From Gammaproteobacteria bacterium (GTDB lineage: Bacteria; Pseudomonadota; Gammaproteobacteria; HK1): a stretch of DNA of 64,000 nt. The DNA is taken from assembly GCA_022824305.1 (NCBI GenBank), contig JAJEAD010000023.1, forward strand, positions 1-64,000, given 5' to 3'. Within the stretch, counting starts at the first letter, position 1, and each line of letters starts with the position of its first letter. The translations under genes were made by a program, and so were the position numbers. Shown piece after piece: positions 50,775-58,707 of the stretch. The notes beneath the pieces are model-generated. The model had not been told where the DNA came from and did not search any database. It was given only the letters and a program-made list of their open reading frames with translations.

Positions 50775-52016
50775 ATGCTGGCCGGACAGGAAAATCGCGA
50801 GCGCATCCACAATCCGCACATACAGCAACTGCGTGTGCCGAACGTCTCCGAGATCGACTTCGGGCAACTGCGCGCGGGACGCCTGGAGCGGCTGCAGCGC
50901 ATGATGCTGGCCCACGACATGCCGGTAGCGATGTTCTACAACCCGGCCAACATCCGCTACGCCACCGGCACCGAGGTGATGGGAGTGTGGACCGGGACCA
51001 CCTTCGCCCGTTACTGCCTCGTGCCGGCGGAGGGAGAGCCGGTGCTCTTCGAGTACGCGAACTCGATGCACGTCTCGCAGAAGATCATGAGCGACGTTCG
51101 GCCTTCGCAGGGGTGGCAGTTTCGCGGTATCGAGGGGTTCGCTCCGGCCCAGCGCTGGGCGGCCTCGATCGCGGACACCATGCGCGAGCTCGGGGTGGCG
51201 GGAGAGCGCCTCGCGGTGGACCGCCTCGACGGCTTCGGCTTCATGGCGCTCGCCGATGCGGGCATCGAAGTCACCGACTCGAGCCCCGCGACGGTGGATG
51301 CCCGGGAGGTGAAGACCCCGGAAGAGATCCAGATCATGACGTTGAACGGCGCCATCGGCGACGCGATGCTGGCGGACTTCGAGGCCGCCATCCGTCCCGG
51401 AATCCGCGAGCTGGAGCTGATGGCGGTGGTCAACGAAACGCTCTACCGCTACCACGGGGAGTTCATGTTCACCCGCCTCATCGCTTCCGGGCCGAACACC
51501 AATCCCTGGATGTCGGAGGCCCACGACAAGATCGTCCAGCCCGGCGATCTCGTGGGCATCGACACCGACGCGAACGCCTACGAGGGCTACGTCGTCGACA
51601 TCTCGCGAACCTTCCTGTGCGGCGACAACGCGCACCCCGGGCAGAAGGAGGCCTACCGCATCGCCTACGACTGCGTGAACGGCATGCGCGAGCTGCTGAA
51701 GCCGGGGATGAGCTTCACCGAGTTCTCGGAGCGGGCGCCGAGGCTCCCGGAGGGGTATCTCGCCGGGCGCTACGGGGGCATGGCGCACCAGGCGGGGCTG
51801 GAGGACGAAGGGCCGGGGATCCCCTATCCGGATACGGTGAAGGCGGAGGGCGGGATCGTGAACCGGGAGATCCGGGAGAACATGGTCTTCTGCCTGGAGT
51901 GCTACGCGGGCAAGGACGGCGCCCCCTACGGCGTCAAGCTGGAGGACGAGGTGCTGGTGACCGGCGACGGAGCGGTCGCGCTCAGCACCTACCCCTTCGA
52001 GGCGAAGCTGCTGTAA
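50775..52016 (+). CDS. M24-family protein resembling the DMSP lyase DddP
   Basis: 413-residue pita-bread-fold protein. Metal ligands fall at D263, D265, D275, H338, E375 and E390, with spacings (2, 10, 63, 37, 15) almost the same as those I recall for DddP of Ruegeria (D295, D297, D307, H371, E406, E421). D344, six residues after the His, matches the position of the DddP catalytic base. Segments RLIASGPNTNPW, DISRTFLCGD and LEDEVLVTGDG also parallel DddP. DMSP cleavage is therefore possible, but Xaa-Pro peptidase or creatinase-like hydrolysis by this superfamily cannot be excluded. No other DMSP genes are adjacent. Confidence 0.75.
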   Translation: MLAGQENRERIHNPHIQQLRVPNVSEIDFGQLRAGRLERLQRMMLAHDMPVAMFYNPANIRYATGTEVMGVWTGTTFARYCLVPAEGEPVLFEYANSMHVSQKIMSDVRPSQGWQFRGIEGFAPAQRWAASIADTMRELGVAGERLAVDRLDGFGFMALADAGIEVTDSSPATVDAREVKTPEEIQIMTLNGAIGDAMLADFEAAIRPGIRELELMAVVNETLYRYHGEFMFTRLIASGPNTNPWMSEAHDKIVQPGDLVGIDTDANAYEGYVVDISRTFLCGDNAHPGQKEAYRIAYDCVNGMRELLKPGMSFTEFSERAPRLPEGYLAGRYGGMAHQAGLEDEGPGIPYPDTVKAEGGIVNREIRENMVFCLECYAGKDGAPYGVKLEDEVLVTGDGAVALSTYPFEAKLL

Positions 52017-52031
52017 CCGGAGAGGAAGCGC

Positions 52032-52910
52032 TCAGGGGAGGGTATCGAACCAGTCCTCGATCGCGGCCGCGATCTCGGACGGAGAGTCCTCCTGGATGAA
52101 ATGGCTGCCGGCGACGCTGACCTCGACCTGGTTTCGGAAGCGGCGGCAGAACTCGCGCTGCGCGCCGACGAGGATCGCGCCGGGCTCGGCATTGACGAAG
52201 AGCTTCGGTACTTCGCAGTGAAGGAGCCAGTCGGCGTAGGCGGAGGCGATGGCGGTGACGTCCTCCGGCTCCCCGTCGATGGGTATCTGCCGGGGCCAGG
52301 TCAGGGTGGGGCGCCGGTCCTCGCCGGGCTCGCGGAAGGGCCGGCGGTAGACCGCCATCTCGCTCTCCCCGAGTCCGCGCAGCACCGAGCCCGGCAGCAC
52401 CCGCTCCACGAAGACGTTCTTCTCGAGCACGAGCGACTCGCCGGCGGCGGAACGAAACCCCTGGAAGATGCCGCGCGAGGGCTCCGGCCACTCCGTCCAG
52501 GAGAGGGGGCGGACCAGCGCCTCCATGTACGCGATGCCCCGCACCGCCTCGCGGTGCCGGTTGGCCCAGTCGAAGGCGAGCGCGGAGCCCCAGTCGTGGC
52601 CGACCAGGGTCACGTTCTCCGTCACGCCGAGCGCTTCGAGGGCCCGGTCGAAGTAGCGCCGGTGCTCGACGAATCGGTAGCTCCCGGGACCGGAATCCGG
52701 CAGCTTGTCGGAGTCGCCCATGCCGATGAGGTCGAGCGCGAGGCAGCGCGCGCGCTCCTTGAGCGGCGGCATGATGTTGCGCCACAGGTAGGAAGACGTG
52801 GGGTTGCCGTGCTGGAACACCAGCGGCGGCCCCTCTCCCATCTCCACGTAGGCCATCCGGCGCCCCAGCACCTCCACGGTCTTCCGGGGAAGCTCTTCCG
52901 CTCCGATCAC
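52032..52910 (-). CDS. Haloalkane dehalogenase (HLD-II, DhaA/LinB-like)
   Basis: 292-residue alpha/beta hydrolase with the haloalkane dehalogenase pentad: Asn in FQHGNPTSSYLWR, nucleophile Asp and halide Trp in LVGHDWGSALAFDWA, Glu in YMEALVRP, and His in VAGSHFIQEDSP. This set is characteristic of subfamily II. It starts at GTG 52910 after GGAGGGACGG. It would hydrolyse haloalkanes to alcohols plus halide. It converges on the DddP-like gene (15 bp apart) and diverges from the transporter gene by 44 bp. Confidence 0.9.
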   Translation of the reverse strand: MIGAEELPRKTVEVLGRRMAYVEMGEGPPLVFQHGNPTSSYLWRNIMPPLKERARCLALDLIGMGDSDKLPDSGPGSYRFVEHRRYFDRALEALGVTENVTLVGHDWGSALAFDWANRHREAVRGIAYMEALVRPLSWTEWPEPSRGIFQGFRSAAGESLVLEKNVFVERVLPGSVLRGLGESEMAVYRRPFREPGEDRRPTLTWPRQIPIDGEPEDVTAIASAYADWLLHCEVPKLFVNAEPGAILVGAQREFCRRFRNQVEVSVAGSHFIQEDSPSEIAAAIEDWFDTLP

Positions 52911-52954
52911 CGGCCGTCCCTCCGTCCCGATCCGAATGCCGAAGCATACTGTCG

Positions 52955-53899
52955 ATGACGACCCGGGAGAGCATGTCGACGCAGCAAAAGGTCGCGGGCA
53001 ACTTCGTGCTCGCGCTCGGGACCTCGGTGTGGGCGACCCACTTCCTGGTCACCGACTACCTCCTCCAGAACTGGGACCCCTATTTCGTCACCGCCGGCCG
53101 CCTGCTCTCGGCCACCTTCTTCCTGATGACCGCCTACACGCTCCAGGCGCGCGGGCGGCCGCTGCGGCGCATCCCGTGGCGGCCGACGCTCTTGCTGAGC
53201 ACGGCGGGGATCGCGGTCTCGACGGTCTGCCTGACCCTCGGCGTCAAGCACGCCGGCCCGGTGTCCGCCTCGATCGTCGCGGCGACGGCGCCGATTGTGG
53301 CGGCGTTCGTAGCGCGCGTGGTCTTCCGGGCGAGTCTGAGCGCCGCCGTCCTCTTCGGCGCGGTGGTCGCGGTGGCCGGAGGAGTCGTGGCCGCGCTTGG
53401 CACCCGTGCCGGGGGAATCGGAGAATGGCGAGGCGGCGAGTTCTTCATCCTGGCGGCGGTCACGCTGTTCACCTGGTACTCGATCGGCGCGCAACGCTGG
53501 CTGACGGGACTCTCCCAGCTCGGCATCTCCGCGATCACGATCATGACCGGCGGGCTCGCGCTGCTCGCCGCGCTGCCAATCCTGGTCGGCCTGGGTATCG
53601 CCGAGGTGCGATTTCAACTCGACACGCGCTCGGTGCTCAGCGTGCTCTATCTCGGCGCGGGACCGGCTTCCTTCGCGCTCTTCACCTGGCACTGGGGCAT
53701 AAGCCGCGTGGGCGTGACCATCGCCTCCATCTACTCCAACCTCGCCCCCGTGGTGGTGGTCCTCATCCGCATGATCCAGGGAGAGCCGCCCACGTCCTTC
53801 CACCTGGTCGGAGGGGCGCTGATCATCGCCGGGGTCCTCTTCGCGCAGCTTCTTCCCGCCCGCGCGGGTGCGCGCGCAGGGCAGAATCCCAAGGAGTAG
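52955..53899 (+). CDS. EamA/DMT-family transporter
   Basis: 314-residue integral membrane protein with about ten hydrophobic segments in two EamA halves (first about residues 15-145, second about 160-300). Motifs include LGTSVWATHFLVTDYLL at the start and GPVSASIVAATAPIVAAFVARVV at the end of the first half. Members export amino acids, metabolites or drugs. ATG 52973 is an alternative start. It may form a unit with the racemase-like gene 56 bp downstream. Confidence 0.88.
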   Translation: MTTRESMSTQQKVAGNFVLALGTSVWATHFLVTDYLLQNWDPYFVTAGRLLSATFFLMTAYTLQARGRPLRRIPWRPTLLLSTAGIAVSTVCLTLGVKHAGPVSASIVAATAPIVAAFVARVVFRASLSAAVLFGAVVAVAGGVVAALGTRAGGIGEWRGGEFFILAAVTLFTWYSIGAQRWLTGLSQLGISAITIMTGGLALLAALPILVGLGIAEVRFQLDTRSVLSVLYLGAGPASFALFTWHWGISRVGVTIASIYSNLAPVVVVLIRMIQGEPPTSFHLVGGALIIAGVLFAQLLPARAGARAGQNPKE

Positions 53900-53955
53900 C
53901 ATGGCGGCCGCGGGCCCGATACCGGGGCCCGGATCGCCCGAGTCGGGGAGGGAGC

Positions 53956-55080
53956 ATGGGAACCACGACCGCCCGCCGGCCGAATGTGCTCCGGGTGGAC
54001 CTCGGCGCCATCGCCCACAACCTCGCCGAGGTGCGGCGCATCGCCGGGTCCGGGGTGCGCATCGTCGCCGCGCTCAAGGCGGACGCCTACGGGTTCGGGC
54101 TCGAGCGGGTGGCGGAGACCGTGATCGCAGGCGGCGCGGACGTGATCGCGGTGGCGGACATCGCGGACGCGCTACGGCTGCGCGAGCACGGCGTCGATGT
54201 CCCGGTGCTGCTCTACCCCGGCAGCCTCGCGAATCCGGCGGCGGTGGAGGCGGTCGAAGCGCATGTTCTCATGCCCACGATCCTCGACCGCGAGTCGGCG
54301 CAGTGCTACGCGGCCCACGCCGGGGGACCGGTGCGGGTCTTCATCAAGATCGACGTAGGCCTCGAGCGCCTCGGCGTGCTGCCGGACCGGGCGGTGGCGC
54401 TCGCGCGGCAGGTGCGCGCGTTGCCCCACCTGGAGCTGCACGGCGTCTACACCCACGTGGACGTGCCCGGCGGCCCGCGGGCGGAGGAGTATGTCGCCTG
54501 GCAGATCGAGCGCTACCGCGCGGCCTGCGCCGAGCTCGAGGCCGAGGGTCCGCCCATTCCCGTCAAGATGGCGGCGAGCAGCGCGGTGCTGCGCTGCGAC
54601 CCCGGCGCCTCTTTCGACGCGGTAGATCCGGGGCACATGCTCTTCGGACTGACCCCGCCCGGCCCCCTGAACGTGGGCGCGGACCTGCGGCCCGCGTTTC
54701 ACTCCCTCAGCAGCCGCATCATCCACGCCCGGGAGGTCGAGCGCGAGCGCTTCCTCGACCTCGCCCCCTTCCCCCTGCGGGCGGGCATGCGCTTCGGGGT
54801 GATTCCCATCGGACTGCGCGACGGGATGGCGTCGCTCCACTGCGGTGAGGTGCTCGTGGGCGGGCAGCGGGCGGCCATCCTCGGCCCCCTCTCGCTGGAG
54901 CACACTCGCGTGGACCTGAGCGGGACGCCGGAGGCGAAGGTGGGCGACGAGGTAGTGATCATCGGACGCCAGGGCGACGGCGCGATCGACCCGGACGAGG
55001 TCGTCGCGCACCAGGGCTTCGGCGTCAAGGCCGCGCTCGCGCTCGCCGCGGGCGCCTCCATTCCGCGGGCTTACCTGTAG
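53956..55080 (+). CDS. Alanine racemase-family PLP protein lacking the usual catalytic Tyr motif
   Basis: 374-residue fold-type III enzyme. The N-terminal barrel has the PLP lysine K41 in ALKADAYGFG and the IKIDVGLERLGV and GVYTHVDVPGG strands. In the C-terminal domain the usual IGYxDGY motif, which gives the second catalytic base, reads IGLRDGMAS, and the CMDQ segment reads SLEHT. The first base is thus kept and the second appears lost, so it may be a decarboxylase-, racemase- or eliminase-like relative rather than true alanine racemase. GGGAGGGAG precedes the ATG. No cell-wall genes are nearby. Confidence 0.82.
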   Translation: MGTTTARRPNVLRVDLGAIAHNLAEVRRIAGSGVRIVAALKADAYGFGLERVAETVIAGGADVIAVADIADALRLREHGVDVPVLLYPGSLANPAAVEAVEAHVLMPTILDRESAQCYAAHAGGPVRVFIKIDVGLERLGVLPDRAVALARQVRALPHLELHGVYTHVDVPGGPRAEEYVAWQIERYRAACAELEAEGPPIPVKMAASSAVLRCDPGASFDAVDPGHMLFGLTPPGPLNVGADLRPAFHSLSSRIIHAREVERERFLDLAPFPLRAGMRFGVIPIGLRDGMASLHCGEVLVGGQRAAILGPLSLEHTRVDLSGTPEAKVGDEVVIIGRQGDGAIDPDEVVAHQGFGVKAALALAAGASIPRAYL

Positions 55081-55138
55081 GCGGGAGGAGCAGGCCGGCG
55101 AGCCTCCGCGCCCTCGCCGCCGTCGTGAGGTGGACGAG

Positions 55139-55912
55139 CTATGGCAGTTCTCTCGCGACCCGCTCGGCGAACTCGAGCGAATGCCGTGATGCTCGAACCG
55201 GGGAATAGGCGGAGAGGAGCCGATCCAGGTCGCATTGGCGGAGGCCGGTCAGCACCCCGCTCCGATCTGCGGCGCGAAGCCCCTGACCCGAGTGCAGGTC
55301 CGGTTCGCGATCCGCAATCCAGATGCGAGCACCATGACGCCGGCTCCAGGTCCATACCTCGCGCACGCCCAGGCGGAAATAGGGGGCGAGCTTGTGCTTC
55401 AAGTCGACGCTGCGATCGATTTCGACCACCAGGTCGGGCACGGGATGCCCCTTGCGCACGTCGAGGTATCCGTCGAACTCTGTCACCCACTCCATGAGTG
55501 CCGGGTCGAGATCGAGGAAGAGGCTCGCATCGGGCTCGAAGGCTCCGTCAGCGCTCAGGAGTCGCGTCGCGGCGGCGCTGAGGAGCCGGGCTTCGCGGCC
55601 GGCCTTCACGAGTTCCATCCTGATCAGATTGAAGAAAGTCGAGATCTCAGCCGACCGCCACTCGTGGCTGGGTCCCGGCTCGGCCACGAACTCCGCCCGT
55701 CCCGTCGCCATGTCGTAACGACACTTCGGGGCGTTCTCATGCTCCGTGAGACGGTCGTAGAGGCTGCGCGGCATCTCCACCTCAATGCGCACCGGGGCGT
55801 CAGGGATTGCGGATGAACGCTCCGGTCGGGTGGGAGGCGAGCTTCCCCGACAAGACGTTGCCGGCGACTCGGCGACGGGCACTGGAGAATCCATTTCGGC
55901 GTGAGGATTCAT
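55139..55912 (-). CDS. Uma2-family endonuclease-like protein
   Basis: 257-residue Uma2/DUF820 protein, second in the window. PD-(D/E)XK pattern: FEPDASLFLDLDP, HPVPDLVVEIDRS and KLAPYFRLGVREVWTWSRR. The N-terminal 60 residues are a polar, Pro/Ser-rich extension absent from the other copy, and the C-terminal coiled coil of that copy is missing here, so they are not recent duplicates. ATG 55912 follows AAGGAG. It stands between the racemase-like and PhyH genes without functional link. Confidence 0.85.
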   Translation of the reverse strand: MNPHAEMDSPVPVAESPATSCRGSSPPTRPERSSAIPDAPVRIEVEMPRSLYDRLTEHENAPKCRYDMATGRAEFVAEPGPSHEWRSAEISTFFNLIRMELVKAGREARLLSAAATRLLSADGAFEPDASLFLDLDPALMEWVTEFDGYLDVRKGHPVPDLVVEIDRSVDLKHKLAPYFRLGVREVWTWSRRHGARIWIADREPDLHSGQGLRAADRSGVLTGLRQCDLDRLLSAYSPVRASRHSLEFAERVARELP

Positions 55913-56140
55913 CGACGACTCCTTCGTCTGCTTCGCGCGGCGTCCAGTGCGGCCAATATAGCAGCCGCGGCCCACGACTCCCCGGCCCCGAGGGCTCCCC
56001 CGGCGAGGACGCTTCACAGGGCCCGAATCTCTACCGCCGGTGTGGGCGATTCAGTCGCGCTTGGACTCCCGAATCACTCCGGCTTCCCCGATGCCCGCCC
56101 CCATGGCCCTTCGACGCATCAGGCGCGAGTCATCCGCAGC

Positions 56141-57145
56141 CTACTCGGTGGTCGCGGACACGGCGCGCGGCGCGGCCTCGAAGAAGGAACGCCCGTACGC
56201 GGGAGTCTGCAAGTCGAATATGGTGCGCGCCTTCACGTCGGCGGAGGGCAAGGGAATGCGTACCGGCAGGCGCTCCATGCGCGGCTCGAAGGTCGCACTC
56301 CCCCGCACCGTGGTGGCGTGAAAGCCCTCGATGCCGGGCTCGTGCATCGCAAGCACGGTATCCAGGCCGAGCAGGGGCCAGGTCGCGGTCGTCGCGTAAT
56401 TCATGTTGAGGAGACGGCGCTGACGGCCCGAGACGCTGTCCGCGGATCCGTGCACGGCGCGCACGTGGTGGATCGCCACCGAGCCCGCGGGCCCCACCAG
56501 CGCAACGGCGCTCGACTCGTCGAAGTCGGCGGCGGCGGGATCGATGGCGCCGATGAAACGGCCCTGGTAGTGGTGGTCCCAGGTCGGCCCCCTGTGAGAG
56601 CCCGGGATCACCAGAAGCGGACCGTTCTCGAGATCGCAGTCGTCCAGCATCAGGCTGAGTGCGAGCATGCTGTCGTTGGTCTGCGGGTAGAAGGCCCAGT
56701 CCTGGTGCCACTCGATCGGAACCCCGCCCCCCGGCGGCTTGCAGTTGAGCTTCGAGTGATCGAAGCGGATGTCGGGGCCGAGCAGATCGCAGACCACGTC
56801 CAGGACCTTCGGATTTCGGCTCGCCGCCTCGTACACCGGGTGGTGCCGGTCGGGATCGATGATCCGGCGAACCTGGGGATTTTCCCGGGTATGGCCGGGT
56901 GAGAGGTCGATCGGTCCATCGGAGGCGTCTAGCTCGCGGGCACGGTCGAGGAACTCGTCGGTCACCGCGCGGAGCTCGTCGAGGGGCGCGCCGGTGACCA
57001 CCTCTTCCACCACCAGGTAGCCCTCCCGATGGAAGTGTTCCACTTCGGCGGCGCCGAGCGCGATCCGCTCGGGCTGCACGGCGCCGGCTCCTTCGCCGTT
57101 GGCGCCGTGCATGGGCCTCTCGGTCGTCATCGAGGTAGCGGTCAT
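56141..57145 (-). CDS. Phytanoyl-CoA dioxygenase-family (PhyH) Fe(II)/2OG oxygenase
   Basis: 334-residue oxygenase. IEWHQDWAFYP carries the HxD pair, RAVHGSADSVSGRQRRLLNMNY the distal His and the Arg for 2-oxoglutarate, and LVIPGSHRGP is a PhyH signature. FHREGYLVVEEVVTG is the usual N-terminal strand. GGAGGTGGAGC precedes the ATG. The family hydroxylates acyl-CoAs, ectoine and small metabolites; EctD-like activity is conceivable given the DoeB/DoeA-like genes 1.5-7 kb away but is not shown. Confidence 0.9.
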   Translation of the reverse strand: MTATSMTTERPMHGANGEGAGAVQPERIALGAAEVEHFHREGYLVVEEVVTGAPLDELRAVTDEFLDRARELDASDGPIDLSPGHTRENPQVRRIIDPDRHHPVYEAASRNPKVLDVVCDLLGPDIRFDHSKLNCKPPGGGVPIEWHQDWAFYPQTNDSMLALSLMLDDCDLENGPLLVIPGSHRGPTWDHHYQGRFIGAIDPAAADFDESSAVALVGPAGSVAIHHVRAVHGSADSVSGRQRRLLNMNYATTATWPLLGLDTVLAMHEPGIEGFHATTVRGSATFEPRMERLPVRIPLPSADVKARTIFDLQTPAYGRSFFEAAPRAVSATTE

Positions 57146-57177
57146 GCTCCACCTCCCGCCCGCGGATCGGCGCTGCG

Positions 57178-57371
57178 ATTATGCACCAAACGAGATGGGC
57201 AAGGACCCTCGTCGCTCCAGCGCCGGCGGTGCGCCCGAGCGGCGCCCCGAGGCTCCGCGGGTCGTCCGCCACAGCGAGGCGCTCGCGAAGGTAGCGCACG
57301 ATGCGCCGCGCGATCTGGGAGCCGAGCCCGCACAAGTCCCTGAGCGCACCGGCATCGAACTCAATCCGCAA
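57178..57371 (-). pseudogene. RelE-family toxin remnant, frameshifted
   Basis: From TTG 57371 the frame gives LRIEFDAGALRDLCGLGSQIARRIV then YLRERLAVADDPRSLGAPL, a good match to the first half of RelE/ParE-type toxins. Afterwards the expected LAGLWRYRVGDYR segment is lost: the frame continues as unrelated residues, while the +1 frame holds a decayed ALERRGSLPISFGA and stops. The catalytic half is therefore gone. It overlaps the end of the upstream antitoxin gene, as in intact pairs. Confidence 0.6.
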
Positions 57372-57594
57372 GGCCGAGCTCGCGCTCCGCCTCCCCGAGC
57401 GAGTAGGTCCGCGAGCGCCCGGCCCGGTTTTCGATGAGACGTTGTTCGGCCAGGTACAGGTCCTCGAGATCGCCCAGGTGCTCGAGAATCGCCTCGCGCG
57501 CGTAGTAGGTCTTGGTGCGCCCCGTGGCCTTGGCGAGGCGCTCGAGGCGCTCGAGGCGCTCCTCGATGTCGGAGGGCAATCGAATGGCGAGCAT
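57361..57594 (-). CDS. Ribbon-helix-helix antitoxin (RelB/ParD-like)
   Basis: 77-residue protein. MLAIRLPSDIEERLERLERLAKATGRTKTYYAREAI is a textbook ribbon-helix-helix N terminus; the C-terminal helix DLEDLYLAEQRLIENRAGR and RTYSLGEAERELGLAD would clasp the toxin. AGGAGCC precedes the ATG. The partner toxin downstream is broken, so the antitoxin is now orphaned; it may persist by protecting against a related toxin elsewhere or simply not yet be lost. Confidence 0.85.
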   Translation of the reverse strand: MLAIRLPSDIEERLERLERLAKATGRTKTYYAREAILEHLGDLEDLYLAEQRLIENRAGRSRTYSLGEAERELGLAD

Positions 57595-57813
57595 CGTGGG
57601 GGCTCCTGCAACTACCGTATGAACATACCGCCTGCGGGAGCGCCTCGAGAACTCCTTCAGCCTTCGCCCGAGGGCGTGGCTGCAACGCCCCCAAAGTCTG
57701 GCGGCCTCCCCCTGGACGCCGCGCTTGTGCGCAACCGATCCCTTGAAAGTGCGCCCGCGGCTCCGGGACGATTGCGCCCGGTCGGCGGAGACGGAGCGGC
57801 GCGGGGAGACGGA

Positions 57814-58491
57814 ATGCGCAGACCGTACCGGAGGAGACGGTGGCGGAGAAGGCGGACGACCAGGCGGACGAGGTGGATACTGGTCCTGGTGGCGATCGCG
57901 GCAGGTGCGTTCGCCGCGCTGCCGGCGTCGACCTGGCGTGACGCGCAGCGCATGATGCAGGGGCCCCTCGATGTGCTCGAGGAGGCCCTCGGGCCGGTCG
58001 CGAAGCGGGCGGCGCACTGGCTCGCCGACGGCGCAGGCACGCTGCGCGAGGTGTTCGGAGCAGGGAGCTCGGGCCCGACGCTCTCCGGATTCGCACGCGT
58101 CGTCGACGGAGACACCCTGAAGATCCGCGGGACGCAAGTCCGCCTGTACGGCATCGATGCGCCCGAGCGAGCGCAGCGCTGCCGAGCGGGAGGACGCCGC
58201 TGGCCCTGCGGCCGGGACGCGACCCGCGCGCTCTCCATGCAAATCGGCGGGCGGACCGTTGTCTGCGAGGAGCGCGACCGGGACCGCTACGGGCGCAGTG
58301 TCGGGGTGTGCCGGGCCGGGGGCGAGGACCTCAACGCGTCAATGGCCGCCGCGGGCTGGGCGTTCGCGTACCGCAGGTACTCGCTGAGCTACCTCCCCGA
58401 GGAGTGGGCGGCGAGGGCGGCAGAGCGCGGCATCTGGCGCGGCGACGTGGTTCCACCCTGGGACTGGCGCAGGGGCAGGCGCCTCGAATGA
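57814..58491 (+). CDS. Membrane-anchored thermonuclease (SNase family)
   Basis: 225-residue protein. An arginine-rich N terminus (MRRPYRRRRWRRRRTTRR) precedes one membrane segment (WILVLVAIAAGAFAALPAS), then a linker and an SNase domain. Key residues: FARVVDGDTLKIRG, QVRLYGIDAPE with the first catalytic Arg and Glu region, and RDRDRYGRSVG with the second Arg. GGGGAGACGGA lies upstream of the ATG. Predicted to face the periplasm and cut nucleic acids. Diverges from the antitoxin gene. Confidence 0.87.
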   Translation: MRRPYRRRRWRRRRTTRRTRWILVLVAIAAGAFAALPASTWRDAQRMMQGPLDVLEEALGPVAKRAAHWLADGAGTLREVFGAGSSGPTLSGFARVVDGDTLKIRGTQVRLYGIDAPERAQRCRAGGRRWPCGRDATRALSMQIGGRTVVCEERDRDRYGRSVGVCRAGGEDLNASMAAAGWAFAYRRYSLSYLPEEWAARAAERGIWRGDVVPPWDWRRGRRLE

Positions 58492-58671
58492 CCCGGCGCC
58501 TTCCTGCCCGACTTTCATCCGGCGGTCACCCACGGAAGCGAAGCCGCCGTCCAGTGCCTGGTCCGCGACAAGGCGGTGCACACGACTCTCGAGGAACGGG
58601 GGAGTCCGCGCGGCCTGCATTGGATCGTTCACGATGAAATCACCCACGATGAATGGGAAGCGAAGGACTGA
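58492..58671 (+). pseudogene. Short coding-like fragment after the thermonuclease stop
   Basis: Directly after the thermonuclease TGA the same frame stays open for 59 codons with a strong GC third-position bias and a protein-like reading (HPAVTHGSEAAVQCLVRDKA ... GLHWIVHDEITHDEWEAKD). There is no ATG; the only in-frame start is GTG 58576, which would leave 31 residues. It looks like the end of a lost gene. I do not recognise the family. Confidence 0.3.
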
Positions 58672-58707
58672 AGTTGTCTCGATTCGACGAACACGCGAGG
58701 GCATTGA

